A stretch of DNA of 64,000 nucleotides, from contig OX442417.1 in assembly GCA_949361645.1 (NCBI GenBank), forward strand, positions 9,516,815 through 9,580,814, read 5' to 3'. Under the pieces are notes generated by a model that was not told the DNA's origin, made no database searches, and saw only the letters and a list, made by a program, of their open reading frames with translations. This stretch comes from Spongilla lacustris. Lineage: Eukaryota; Porifera; Demospongiae; Spongillida; Spongillidae. Both the position numbers and the translations under genes were made by a program. Shown in pieces: positions 36,420-47,334 of this stretch. Positions within the stretch are counted from its first letter, which is position 1, and each line of letters starts with the position of its first letter.

Positions 36420-37600
36420 GCTACATCACATGTGTAACTGCCACTTGGAGATCAAATGCTGCCACTAGACCAGACAGTTTGCCCTTCCTGCTGAATAGCT
36501 CACACTTGGCCAGTGCAGGGCCCAACTCCTCAATCAGGTGCAAGGCATGCAGCACAGCTGGGTGGCCTGCCAGCCAAGGCTCCATCGTCCAGGTACCAGG
36601 CTTGAAGGAGGATTTCAGCACACTGCATCTGCATCCAGGCTGGATACCAACTTCTGGAGGACTAATGCAAACAGTAAGGGGCCTAAGTGGTCACCTCACT
36701 GCTCTCATGCAGGACTCAGAGCTGATCCAGCCATGATGATACCGATGGGTCCCATAGCACCAAGACACCCAAGATGGCAGCTCATGGAAAAACATAGCAC
36801 ACTAATCATGGACTGCTTGTCTGGAGATAATATTGAATGTATTGATCGTTTCCACTTTAAGCACAACATCTTTTATCCATCCAGACCACAGTCAGGGGTG
36901 GATCCAGGATTATTGGAAGAGGTCTATTAACTATTCACAAGTGGGGGAGGTATGCCTCTTTACTTTTACTTTTTACTTTTCTTGCTTTTGTATTTATTAT
37001 AACCTTTGACAAAACTATTGATAACTACAAATGGCATCACTACCATGATAAGCAAGAAGTATGATATTCAGATTGATTAATAAAAGCCTGCATGTATAGC
37101 CTCACATTGCTCAGCAATTAAATTAGTGATACAAAGCCATTGTGATGGCATGCTGGTCTAAAAGAACACATGTTTTTCATTTTACATGTGTGGCCTGTCC
37201 TGCAATGGTGGCCCATGCTCTCAGGGGATGCATTAAGATGCACTGGATGGATGATGATTTTGTTGTGCTTAAGGTGGACATGAGGAATCCCTTTAGTATT
37301 GTCTACAGGCAAGCAGTCCTTGCCACTGCACAACAGGCCACACATAGCGGCAGGGGTTAGAAGAACTCAGCTGCCTTGTCCTTAACTAAGGCACACATGC
37401 ACTTCCTTGTCAGCCTCCTTATTGTCTCCCCCATGGCAATGGGCCTGATGTCAGGTAATCTGCCCTCCTTGATGACTTTGTTTAGTGCTTTACTTTGGGT
37501 TGGGTTTGCATACCACTGGTCATATAAAACACCAATAGTGCTTGGGGAAACGAAGCCACAGACTCTTTTTCTACGCTTGCCTCCAGACTAGTTATAACAT
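36420..37600 (-). pseudogene. reverse-transcriptase relic with an internal inverted segment
   Basis: On the minus strand, from high to low coordinates: EGRLPDIRPIAMGETIRRLT then RKCMCALVKDKAAEFF (37340-37480), the entry region of an RT domain; later GDHLGPLLFALVLQKLVSSL (36618-36700); then after a frameshift AWYLDDG (the YxDD catalytic motif, ~36581-36601); then LIEELGPAL, KCELFS (36440-36540). The piece that should lie between, LRGCIKMHWMDDDFVVLKVD then MRN (37200-37330), reads on the plus strand, so ~0.2 kb has been inverted. An ATGTGTGGCCTGT sequence sits in inverse at both edges. A retroelement relic of the same general type as 50386-51160. Confidence 0.8.
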
Positions 37601-39338
37601 ATGGTAAAATGAAGGCAGCACACACAATGTAGCTATATGTATACATGTATCTGACTTGTACAGCAGGCTCAACCTTCACTTGGTGAGGGCCAATGCAACA
37701 GCAATACTACTGTATTAAGGTGGATGGTATCTTACAGCTGGAGTTTTCAGTACATTAGTTGGGTTTTGAATGCATTGTAACAGTAATTAATATGCATTTT
37801 ACCTGTACGCATGTCTGTCCACATAAAATAATAATCTTATATACACATGTACCAACGTTTTTTAATACTGATGTGTATCATTTTAGATCAGGTGGTTCCT
37901 TCGCCATTATAACTTTTGTGCCCCATTGACTGCACATTTCATGAATTGCTCATGTTAGTGCTCCATCACTGTGATGTTTTTATTTTGCAGTAGTCTACAG
38001 CTACATGTACTTTGTTTTAATGAGCAGTATCAATGTATGAAAGACAGTGCACCCAAGAAAATGTTGCACTAATACACGTAAGTGGTAGCAATTATGTCAC
38101 AGAGCACTAGATGACATAAGCATTGTGCCATCTGTTATACAAATATCAATACCTTTCAAAAATGGCACTGTCACTGAATTAATATAATATGCCATTTTGT
38201 GCACTGTATAATTTTTATGGTGATATATGGCTTTGCCCAATGTGCTCTACTTTGGCCATTAGCATTTGCGGCAGTTGCAGACATTGCAATATATTACTGA
38301 GAGACGTTAGAAAATTGTGTTCTACAATATAATACATTGTGTGCATGTATACAGAATCATCCATGAAAAAGAGGTATGATGTTTGCACTTTGAACATGTA
38401 CACAGGAGGTGTCTGCATATTTTACAAGCTTGAACAGAATTTACAATGCTGCAATGAAAAGCCTATTTTTAATGACAAAAAAGTAAGCACTATCAACATT
38501 ATGATGGTGCTGCAATAATCACATGCAGTTGATCAGGCTTGCAAAATGACTTCCAGAATGTTGATAGCCCCAAGCCCTCCCGAATAATTCTAAATAATCC
38601 ACATGACGTTGGGACATTCTAATGTACCCATCCCATCCAAATACATAGTGTTCAACAATTAAGCTTCCAACTTTGAAATTTTTGCTTTAGCAATTACACC
38701 TCTATAAATGTACGCTGAGATTATCTATAGATCGACGGTATAAATTCACTTTTGTATGCAACTCATGAAGTGTGTTTTTGTGGATATACCTACATATGTA
38801 CTATATTAGTTCAGATTTATTCATTCTGCAGAATCAACGTGTACTTGATTACTCTTTGATGTTAGGGTTATTAATTTCATTTAATGTGGTATCCAAACTT
38901 AATTATTATAAATCATTATTGTATATCAAGAAGAAAATTGAAGCCATCATTTTTAGGATTTCTTAGTATACATGTATCATAGTATAATCGTGTATTTAGT
39001 TTTTTTTAACAATCTAGTTTGTTGATCCAGGTAGTTCTACAATTAGCATCCTTAATGGCATATGTAAAAACCCAAAAATCATAAAACCTAGCTGTAGTCT
39101 TACTATGATGAAATCCTTATTTTTAACCATTTGATACTTTATTGTGGATGATACAAAGCAGAGTAAAAAAATATTATCTGTAAAAGGACTCCTTCATTGT
39201 GTATGCTACAGATACATTGTGTACCATGCAACATGCTGGTAAGTTGGTTCCTTTAATGTATATCTTCGAATAAGTTATCAAATCAATGAAATATGAATTA
39301 TTACATGTACAAACCAGTACCTAAATAATATCACAAAC
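37601..39338. other. NLR intron, no exon recognised
   Basis: AT-rich. No supported reading frame or repeat. Confidence 0.5.
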
Positions 39339-39395
39339 CTGGAATAGGTATCAGGTTAGCAGCAGAAGATTTACTTGATATGATTTGAGGTGAAT
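39339..39395 (-). CDS. NLR linker exon (57 bp)
   Basis: Acceptor TTTCAATTAG and donor GTTTGT, phase 1-1, so it joins the death-domain exon to the NACHT exon without a frame change. It encodes DSPQIISSKSSAANLIPIP, a short serine/proline-rich linker. The call rests on splice signals and phase agreement on both sides; skipping it would also keep the frame. Confidence 0.6.
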
Positions 39396-39814
39396 CTAAT
39401 TGAAATAGAAAAATTTGCTGTTAATAATTCTGGAAACCATAATGTTGCATACATGTAAGTTCATAAAGACGTGCTCTAATGGATATAGCTGGCTGTGCAT
39501 TAATATTGGCACTCACGATTAAACTCTGAATGAGGGAGATTACAACACTCCCAAAATCCTTATTCCACACCCTCCTCCTCACTAGTTAATTATATTTCAT
39601 CTCCCTCTTAATCCCCTTACAAAATTCATGTATTCTCATCTGATATCTTCCTATCACATTACTAATCTTATACTGGAAGGGTCTACTGCCAAAATGTCAT
39701 GCATGTGACTATGACTGCATACATGATGAAGCAGTTTAGTAATGGGACTGTACTTATTATAAGTTATTCAATGCTAGTATACAATATCAAAATCAGTGGG
39801 GCAGATCTATGCTT

Positions 39815-40140
39815 TAATATGGGGGGAAGGGTGATGGGGTAATGTCTAGGGAGGGGGTTATGATAAATGGATAGGAGCTGAGTGCCAATGTAATCAAAAG
39901 GTTAGCAGTCCAGCTAGGTTTTCCAGTTCTTTCGTAGAGATGGGGTGATGTGCAGGTGGTGTGCAGGTGGGTGTGGAGGTTGGGTGATGTGCAGGTGAGT
40001 GTGGAGGTGGGGTGATGTGTGCAGGTGGGTGTGGTGTTGAGGTGGTTATTGAGTTGGGATATTATAGAGGTGATAGTGTAAAGGGTGATGTGATGTGCAG
40101 TTAGGTGTGGAGGTGGGACAGTGTAGAGGTGGGGCTTCAT
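39815..40140. repeat. G-rich degenerate minisatellite
   Basis: Irregular repeats of GTGATGTGCAGGTGGGTGTG-type sequence in an NLR intron. The minus-strand frame over it (PHLTAHH...) is a repeat artefact. Confidence 0.7.
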
Positions 40141-40364
40141 GTGTAGCACTAAAGCATCTATACAAGTTCAATACAACATGGTTAGAGTATAGTGCATGTA
40201 TATAGGTTAATACTTTCCTTTACAGCCACAGCATTGCCCTGCTGAGTAACGTCTACGCATGAATCTATTATGCTACATGTACAAACCACCAGAGTACATA
40301 TGGAACAATTTCCCAACTGTATCATACATGTATCAGTATGTGAGATTACTATGACAATTCCTAC

Positions 40365-40649
40365 CTTCAATAATAATTGATGATGCCAATCTCTGCACTG
40401 CTTCGGCAGCCTGAACATTTCTTGTACGTTGCAATGCTTTAATCAATACTCTATATGTGGCTTTAGAGCCTTTCATTTGCAACCACATCTCCAACGTTTT
40501 ATCTCTCTTGTTCTGCTGACTGTGTTCTTCACGATCAATGTCCTCAGTGGTCTGTAAACCAATCAAACGTTTTCCCAACATTTTCCAGTCGATATTTAAT
40601 GTTGATATTTCATAAATGTGTTCCTTGCAACATTGTGCATCCAGCGGGT
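40365..40649 (-). CDS. NLR exon: death domain
   Basis: A 285-bp exon, phase 1 in and phase 1 out (acceptor TTTTTGTTTAG, donor GTAGGA). It encodes a death-fold of ~90 residues: LNIDWKMLGKRLIGL, DIDREE, LEMWLQMKGSKATYRVLIKA, LQRTRNVQAAEAV. The pattern W..LG..L...........ML..W....G..ATY..L..AL......A is the classic death-domain signature; here the M of the usual ML is E. Death domains recruit adaptors by homotypic contact (established knowledge). The exon follows the 2A exon after a 55-bp intron. Confidence 0.88.
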
Positions 40650-40704
40650 CTAAACAAAAAGAGTACATCAGCCCATAGCTTTAGCAGTGACATGCTCATC
40701 TCAC

Positions 40705-40852
40705 CTTTGGTGTGCTGACCCAGAGGTCCGGGGTTCTCCTCCACATCCCCAGACATTACTAACAGCAAACGTACTATCGCCAGCACAGAGGCCACCACCA
40801 TCATCAATAGGACCTTCCCCGCCTGCCTGCCTACTACTGGTACCGCCTGTCC
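40705..40852 (-). CDS. NLR exon: hydrophobic segment plus 2A peptide
   Basis: A 148-bp exon translated as GQAVPVVGRQAGK, then the hydrophobic VLLMMVVASVLAIV, R, LLLVMSGDVEENPGP, then LGQHTK. The last part is a full 2A consensus (D-V-E-x-N-P-G-P) preceded by the usual leucine-rich helix. In 2A peptides the ribosome fails to form the G-P bond and restarts, giving two proteins (established knowledge). The 3' junction joins in frame to the death domain. The 5' junction (acceptor ACACCACAG) joins in phase 0 to exon 40914-41168. Alternatively translation starts at the MM inside the exon, giving a 27-residue leader ending at the 2A proline. The exon is intact. Confidence 0.85.
40724..40747 (-). other. 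2A ribosome-skipping motif DVEENPGP
   Basis: Eight codons reading GAT GTG GAG GAG AAC CCC GGA CCT on the minus strand. The predicted skip is between the last G and P. The downstream protein would begin with proline, followed by LGQHTK and the death domain. Confidence 0.9.
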
Positions 40853-40913
40853 CTGTGGTGTATGAACGAGGTGCAAATAATAGCATACCCTTGTACTGTA
40901 TTATATCGTGTAC

Positions 40914-41168
40914 CTGTAGCGAAACATTATCACTTTCTATCGCTCCTCTATAACAGTACGCTGGTAGACAATTCTGTTCGTAGTACCATGATACATTACA
41001 ATACGGGGACATATCGGACACTTGGCTAGTACAATACTTCATTATCCATATCATTCTTAGTTTCGCCGCTACCGGTATTCGAAATCGCTTCTCGGATTTA
41101 CCACTGCTGCTATTCTTTCTGACGAATGTTCCGATGCGAGCACGGTAGGTGTCTACGTCGATACCCAT
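40914..41168 (-). CDS. NLR exon 1: unrecognised N-terminal domain (85 residues)
   Basis: From the first ATG (41168) the frame reads MGIDVDTYRARIGTFVRKNS, then a basic stretch (SEKRFRIPVAAKLR), then a cysteine-containing region (KYCTSQ, SPYCNVSWYYEQNCLPAYC). At CTACAG|GTACAC (40914) a 61-bp intron would join it in phase 0 to the 2A exon; the frame otherwise misses the 2A. I do not recognise the domain. If used, the pre-2A product is ~130 residues with a C-terminal hydrophobic helix. It is uncertain whether this exon, the downstream ATG, or both are used. Confidence 0.55.
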
Positions 41169-41264
41169 GTTGTCGTTCTCTCCCCTTTTAGCACTGCCCA
41201 CGCAGCCCTAATAAGGGCAATGCATGTTGGAAGCTGTGAATATGTGTTGGATCGAACGACATAA

Positions 41265-41516
41265 GGGACCTAGCGCATATTATAAAAAAATGTTATATAA
41301 ATGGCATTACGTTTGAATTGCTATAACGTTCGAACGGTTATAGCTATCAACTTCCTATTTTCGGCACTTCATACTACACCATAGATAAATGGTGTAGTAT
41401 GAAGTGCTGAAAATAGGAAGTTGATAGCTTTAACTGTTCGAAAGTTATAGCAATTTAAACGTAATGCCATTTTTATAACATTTATTTACAATATGCCTTT
41501 TCTCGTGAACGATCCC
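41265..41516. mobile_element. short foldback element of the H family, just upstream of the NLR
   Basis: A 252-bp inverted repeat. The left arm (AATGGCATTACGTTTGAATT, CTATCAACTTCCTATTTTC) pairs with the right arm around a centre ACCATAGATAAATGGT. Ends GGGACC... and ...GATCCC; the left arm lacks ~10 bp. Related to 28944-29763 (GAACGGTTA..GCTATCAAC). It lies ~97 bp upstream of the first ATG of the NLR, so it may overlap the promoter. Confidence 0.8.
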
Positions 41517-42619
41517 AGTGCCACTTCATGTGCTTCAGAACTATGCTTCCACTTTCAGTCTCAATTCATTTGCAAATTTTAAGGCAGTGAGAAGACTACC
41601 TTCCACCAGCTCCTTTTGAAGAAGAAAGTAATTTGATTGGTAATCTTTTACATAAATCAAAATCGATTGGGAAGCCCTGGAGGGTTACACATGATGATAT
41701 CAATAATATATAAAAGAGCACTTTATATTTGAACCAAACAGAAACTATCTGAATTACAAATTTAAAATGCCAACCATGACTGGTCCCATGATAAATACTA
41801 TTTCTGTTGGCTTAATGAAACGAGCTAGGCATAATATTAGCTCCTTCCAAATGCATATTCCGGGATGATTGTGATTGGTCACATCAATTGAAATTGTGGC
41901 ACCCAAAGAGGGGCCACTTGGTGGAGATAAAATAAGCAAGATGAAAGAGTAGGACGTTGGGTCTCTGCTACGTGATTTTTCTACTCTTTTTTTTCTGCAG
42001 TCGGAGTTTTATCCCCTGAGGAAGGTGTGGACTCAGGATCACCACCTCTAAGTACCACACATGGCCCCCTGTACACACCACATGTACATAGGCACCACAC
42101 GCAGGTGATACCTTGCCTGCACTGACAAGCTAATACAGTTTAAGTTGGGCAGCATTGTACTTGATCGAGCACCACTCTCACTATACTCACCTCATGTGAA
42201 GCCTCATCAACATGTAAACATGGACTTCTATATTGGAGAAGAACATTGCTGCAATTTATAATTTCTCTGTCATGTTCTAATCTGGGCTAAAGTCTTACCA
42301 AACTCAGTATATGTGAAGCTGATTATTTTAAACAACCCAAGCCACACACACATGCACAACAAAAAATTGTATGTTGACACTGTTGATGTTCTAGGAGTGG
42401 TTTTAATATGACCTTGGTCACACAGTTATCCTTTCATGGACCAATGTGATCATATTATTGTGGAAATTTAAATTATGTTTATATTTTTAACTGACATGTA
42501 CATAGGAAAAACCTATTTCCTGGGTTCCCAGGCCAGTTCAATAATGACTGAATTGACCATTGAGGGTGAGAAAGTCAACTGTGCATTTTTCAAACCTATC
42601 ATACCTAGGATCTTCACAC
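41517..42619. other. no recognisable gene
   Basis: AT-rich. ~41990-42060 (TATCCCCTGAGGAAGGTGTG) resembles 49330-49380. No exon supported. Confidence 0.4.
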
Positions 42620-42880
42620 AGAACCCAGGATAAAACCAGGATATTTTTTCCTGTGATTATAGTATTGGCAGCAGCTGCACTGTACTGAAGGAATGATGAA
42701 CATGGCGTGCTTGATGTGGTTCTGCTGTTAGGTGTGGGCCTCACAAGTCGTCCGTTCTCAGCAATATCAACATAAATCATTCCACACACCATGTGAGGGA
42801 ACTTAAATGATTCCAAGACCAACAGCAGTGAGCAGTGACTGCTGCATGCTATTGTGTATAGTGTGTGCAGTAGGACATAT
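42620..42880 (-). repeat. duplicated segment, copy 1 (possible exon)
   Basis: Matches 49740-49985. On the minus strand both copies can read GRLVRPTPNSRTT followed by PCSSF, differing by a 3-bp indel that keeps the frame. Copy 2 has a stop soon after (TAG) where copy 1 has CAG. No family recognised. Confidence 0.5.
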
Positions 42881-43587
42881 ACATTTATGACATTCATCTA
42901 TAGATCAGTTGGTCATTCAAAATTCAGCACAATTTGTGGCCATCAAGGATGGCTTAATTCCTACAAAGAATGAATGTCATACATATAAATGTCCAGCGCT
43001 ATGTAAAACCCAGTCCTCATTAACACGGACTTCTATATAGGAGAACTGTCAACCAACAACCCATACATGCATGTACTATCAAATTGCATGTTGATGTCCT
43101 AGATCATTCTTACACACAGAAGATTTGACCTTTGGTCTCACAGTTATCCTTTCATGGACTTATATATGTGAACACCTTTTCCTAACCTGTGCTTAAGGTG
43201 CATGAGGATGACCATTTCTATCATATTCTATGCATGTGAAACTGATGATATTATTGTGGCAACCAAATCGTGTACGCGTACGTCATATGCAGCATGATTA
43301 ATACTATCTTAATTTTAAAATAGATCTAGATCTACTAACTAGAAATAATTAATAGCAAGAATCATAGACATGATCATGACATGGCGTGCTTGATGTGGTT
43401 GTGCTCCTCGCGTGGGTCATTCCACAGGGTCTTATGGACTCTTTGAGCGTCTACAATCACGCAATATATAATATGATGCGTAAACGTACACCATGTACGC
43501 GTATTCGATCGCTTACACGTCGATAATTGCGTGGCGCATGGCTTCTGAGAGCTCAAGAAAATGTCCGAAAAACAGGAGGGAGAAGCA

Positions 43588-43589
<2 letters not shown>

Positions 43590-43620
<31 letters not shown>
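43590..43620. repeat. poly-G tract (31 G)
   Basis: An uninterrupted run of 31 guanines on the plus strand. Length may be unreliable in assembly. Confidence 0.95.
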
Positions 43621-43621
<1 letters not shown>

Positions 43622-43734
43622 GAAGACGAGGTTACTGTAAGGAGTGCTCCGTAGCATAGGTCTATTGCTTCTTTCTATATATATAGGCCTACACGGCGGC
43701 GTATATACTTGAATAGGTAGGGCTACTTAATTAG

Positions 43735-43935
43735 CGGATTCCAAGATCAACAGCACTGCTGCATGCTATTGTGTATAGTGTACATTATGTAGTGTACGTT
43801 TTGTACTGCACTTCCCGCAGCCTTCACATCCATCTCGCCTATTAGGCATACGGAGCAGCTGGTGAGGTTGGACCAAGGACGTTGCGCAGTACCGTGCCAC
43901 TGTGCGATCACGCGCAAATCTCATTCCAATTGTGA
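43735..43935 (-). repeat. duplicated segment, copy 1b
   Basis: Matches 49925-50140 (ATCTCGCCTATTAGGCATA, GGACCAAGGACGTTGCGCAG) but lacks ~30 bp, which breaks the frame that is open in the other copy. A further short match to the CATGGCGTGCTTGATGTGG part lies at 43378-43400. Confidence 0.7.
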
Positions 43936-43985
43936 CGTGCCCAGCAACAGTAATAGCTGAGTGCATATGTGAGTTGTTTGTTTGC

Positions 43986-43987
<2 letters not shown>

Positions 43988-44021
<34 letters not shown>

Positions 44022-44045
44022 ATGTGTTTGTGTGTGTGTATGTGT
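43988..44045. repeat. (TG)n microsatellite
   Basis: A TG tract followed by irregular TGTGCATTGAATGTGCATG repeats to ~44150. Confidence 0.9.
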
Positions 44046-44454
44046 GTATACATGTGTGTGCATTGAATGTGCATGTGTGTGTAGACACGTGTATGTGTTT
44101 GCATTGAATGTGCATGTGTTTGCATTGAATGTGCATGTGTATGTGTTTGGCATATTCTGTGTGTGCAAATGAACACATATACGTTTGCCATGCACTTGTT
44201 ACATTTCCTCCCCATGGCCATCGCTTTAGCTGATAGTATTACATGTAGTTAGTCAAGCATACACATGTTTCTGCATTTCTGACTCAAATTTGTTTTATGG
44301 GTTACATGTATGTGAGACATTACTAAATATGAAAGGTCACCCCTTAGAGGTCTGCTGTTGGGGAGATGTCATTGGATATTATTGTGACCTTTTCCTTGGA
44401 CACTGTTTTGATCCCAGAACAAGTCAAACATTTGTTGTACATTTATACCCTTAC

Positions 44455-44524
44455 CCTTTCAGCAATCATCTTATAGGCCAGCACTCCAAGTGCCCACCAA
44501 TCAGCAGAGCTGTCGTATGGCTGG
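44455..44524 (-). CDS. AGC-type protein kinase exon fragment
   Basis: Between an acceptor GGGACACAG and a donor GTAAGG the minus strand encodes QPYDSSADWWALGVLAYKMI then AER. This is kinase subdomain IX: the invariant D-W-W/x-x-L-G-V-x-x-Y-x-M, with the upstream Y-D-x-x-A-D-W form usual in AGC kinases (S/T kinases phosphorylating basic motifs). Only this ~23-residue exon is recognised. I could not find the neighbouring APE or P-loop exons, so it may be one exon of a long-intron gene or a stranded copy. Confidence 0.5.
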
Positions 44525-44540
44525 CTGTGTCCCATTTGTA

Positions 44541-47334
44541 CTCAAAGGGGCACATGAAACAAATTGTTTGGCGATTAGTCAGTTCAGCTTTCCAGTGACA
44601 TTTAATGGTTTTGCCACATTCTACAAGTCCTTATCTGTTTGGGTCGCAGCTTTGAAGACCTAACTGTATTTGCTGCTCTTATAGTAGCTTGTCAAATTGG
44701 CGATACCCAATATGTTGGATGTGTGTAAATAAATTTGGTCAATGTGACCAAACCATTAAAAGTCACTGGACAGCTAAAATCGACTAATCACTAACATTGT
44801 AGTTTCCTGTGACCCTTGGTGTACAAATGTGCCCAGGACAATAGACAATAAATTGTCTATGGTGAAATGATTTTTCTGTATAAATGAATTTGTCATACCA
44901 TTTTGTTCAGTAAAAGTTAACCAAAAAGTCTTCAATATGGAGAAGCTGTATGCAAAAGTGGGTTTAGGATGTAAGGTAAACTGCCATATTAGAACGGTTT
45001 TGAAAACTCCGCAAGTTTGGGCCAATGCTTTGTGCAGATAATATTGAGACGTTGCATAGTTATTACTTGTCTTATATTGCACTAAGAAAGCGCATTTTGA
45101 ATGTTATATTAATGCGTAGTAACGTTAGTATAATCAATTTTGTTGCATACACTCAGAGGGGGGTTTGACGCCGATACATCTAAATTAGAACGGGGGTGTT
45201 TTTAACTTTGAGAAAGACGTTGTACGTGAAAGAACTGTTAAACCAACCCAATAAAGTTCAAGCTAAAGAAGCAATCCAAATCTATTTTTAGTGTCCTCTA
45301 CCGTTAATCCGTGATCACCTTTCAACGCGAGTGACCTATAAGGCCCTTCACGTAGCCAGATGCCGTACACGTGAGTTCAAAGTACTTGAACTGTTGGACT
45401 TTGTTCACAAACCATTGCCAAATCGTTTCTGTCGGTCATTTTGGTCATAAACAGAGTTGCGGAAGAATAAAACGAAGTGAAACAGTGGGTATCGTAGCCG
45501 CCATTGAAACGGACGAATTTACAGATAAGAAGCGCAACGCTGAGCAGGTCGAAAAACGTACAGTGTCCAATTGAGGTTACTAGAGACACGTTGACCAGCA
45601 AGAATGAAACTACAAAAGCATGTAGGAAATGACTATAGTGATAGCAGCTGTTTGGTGCAATTCCACCCTGCCACCAGCCCAACCACAGATATATATGTTT
45701 TGACAGGCTATCAAAACATCTCTGACCTAACAATACAGTGCTTAAAACATTGTGTATTGTACAGTACAACACCTTCTTCCCCTGCCCCTTCCCTTGCATA
45801 CCTGTACACACAGAACCCTTTCACTACTTGTGATTATCTAGCAGAGCTGGATACAGGATTTTATGTTAGGGGGTTGCATGTGGGGGAGGGAAGGGGAGGC
45901 CTCCAAACCAGCAGCAGAAGTGCTGTAAGCCATCCCCAGTGGGGCCTGCCTGGGGAGAAAACCACAGCCACTTTTTATTATTTGCACTTTGGAATTAAAT
46001 GATAAAAATTGCATGAAACATGTACACATATATGTACTGGTAACTCACAATTCACTTACATGTATAAGCATCCATGGAGTTGTCGGCTATATAGCTGTCA
46101 TCAATGTCACTATTATTCTAAGGTTCTGCTGAGTCTGCTAAAGATCTTTATAAAGGCAGTATTCAATAAAGGGGCTTACATACATGTATATACTAATACA
46201 AATAGTCAACAAATGCCCACGCGTAGCACGGAAGCTCTGTGGTGCTGTTCAATCTCTTTTAAAGCATTAATGTGTATGCACACGCGCATGCAGATAAATC
46301 AATAAAGATTGTTTATTAAACACAAATACAATTTTGACATATGCTCTTGTATGATTAATGATACATGTCTGTACCGTTTTACTCCCAAATACAATCTGAT
46401 GCTTTGCTTAGTTACATATTATATGTTAGCTATCAGATTCAGAGAACAACACATATCCCTGAAATTCGTAACACTGCTTGAAAAAACTGAATGCTCTAAA
46501 AGTGTTACATGTAAATGATAATACATTACTGATGGTGTACCACATGAGTGTACTCTGCATCACTACATGATGTACATGTAATGACTTCAACAGAAGGTGT
46601 ATCCTTATTAGTCAGGGGCCAAGTTTGCCACCCCCCTCCCCCCACCCCCTGAATCCACCCCTGTCAAGTGCTCTTGCTGTACTGTCCATTCCATGGTCAG
46701 TAAGTGTGTAAGTTCATCCAGTGTAGGTTGTAGGCTATACAAAAGTCAGTGCTGTTAATATGTCTGCTATATGTGGATAGACAAATGACATGCTAGACCC
46801 ACGTGGATCAAGAACTGACAACTTGTCACTTCCTGCATTTCAGGATCAGTTCCTGTCACCAAGGCAACCTACATTGTACCAGTCACCATTCTAGTCTACA
46901 GCAGTCCCATACACATATTTACTTGATGTGATGCCACAACTTGTACAGAATGTATATAGTGACCAAATCACAACACCCCATGAACTTTTTACCTTCTGCC
47001 CTACAGAAGATGAAAGGGGAAATTATTCTAACATGTGGTTTCACACACCAATGATATGCTTAAGGTCCCTGACATCAACACACATTCTGTGTAATGTATG
47101 CATGTGTGCACATATACTGTAGGTAACACCACGTGAAGGTGGCAGGTGTGCTATTGGGGAGTGCTTGTGTGCCTTTGTATGTTTATGGGGTGTGTCCCGT
47201 CTATACTTGTGGAGTGTGTGAGGTGTTGTACTGTACAATATTCAATGTTCTAAGCTTTGTGTTCATTCTAAGTCTTACATGTATGACTGTGAAATGCTGT
47301 TTCCCTGTGGTCTCAGTTATGACAGTTAGTTTTG
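44541..47334. other. no complete gene; scattered transposon-like ends
   Basis: 45842 (CAGAGCTGGATACAGG) and 46663 (CCTGAATCCACCCCTG, inverse) could be the two ends of one ~820-bp element of the CAGGGGCGGATCCAGG type, but no flanking duplication was found. The stretch 45150-45600 is less AT-rich and richer in CG dinucleotides, possibly promoter-like. No exon supported. Confidence 0.35.

Larger units (their letters stand above)
9061..41168 (-). other. gene model: 2A-death-NACHT-LRR receptor (NLR)
   Basis: Proposed exon order, each listed separately: 40914-41168, 40705-40852, 40365-40649, 39339-39395, 32497-34099, 32354-32437, 26618-26707, 11866-11949, 9061-9144. Intron phases are 0, 1, 1, 1, 2, 2, 2, 2, and every junction keeps the frame, giving ~897 residues before the missing 3' end. 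The first six exons are firmly linked by distance and phase. The last three are linked by strand, phase and LRR type only, across introns of 5.6, 14.7 and 2.7 kb that are packed with repeats. NLRs sense microbial or danger signals in the cytosol. Confidence 0.7.

Noticed and set aside
40701..41201. Reading 40701-41201 as one continuous 166-codon exon
   Set aside because: Its 3' half is in a different frame from the 2A and death domain. The first codon is GTG, not ATG, and a 61-bp intron restores the 2A frame.
45842..46663. A complete ~820-bp hAT-like element
   Set aside because: The two ends resemble the family signature, but flanking 8-bp sequences do not match and the interior shows no arm pairing; kept only as a note.
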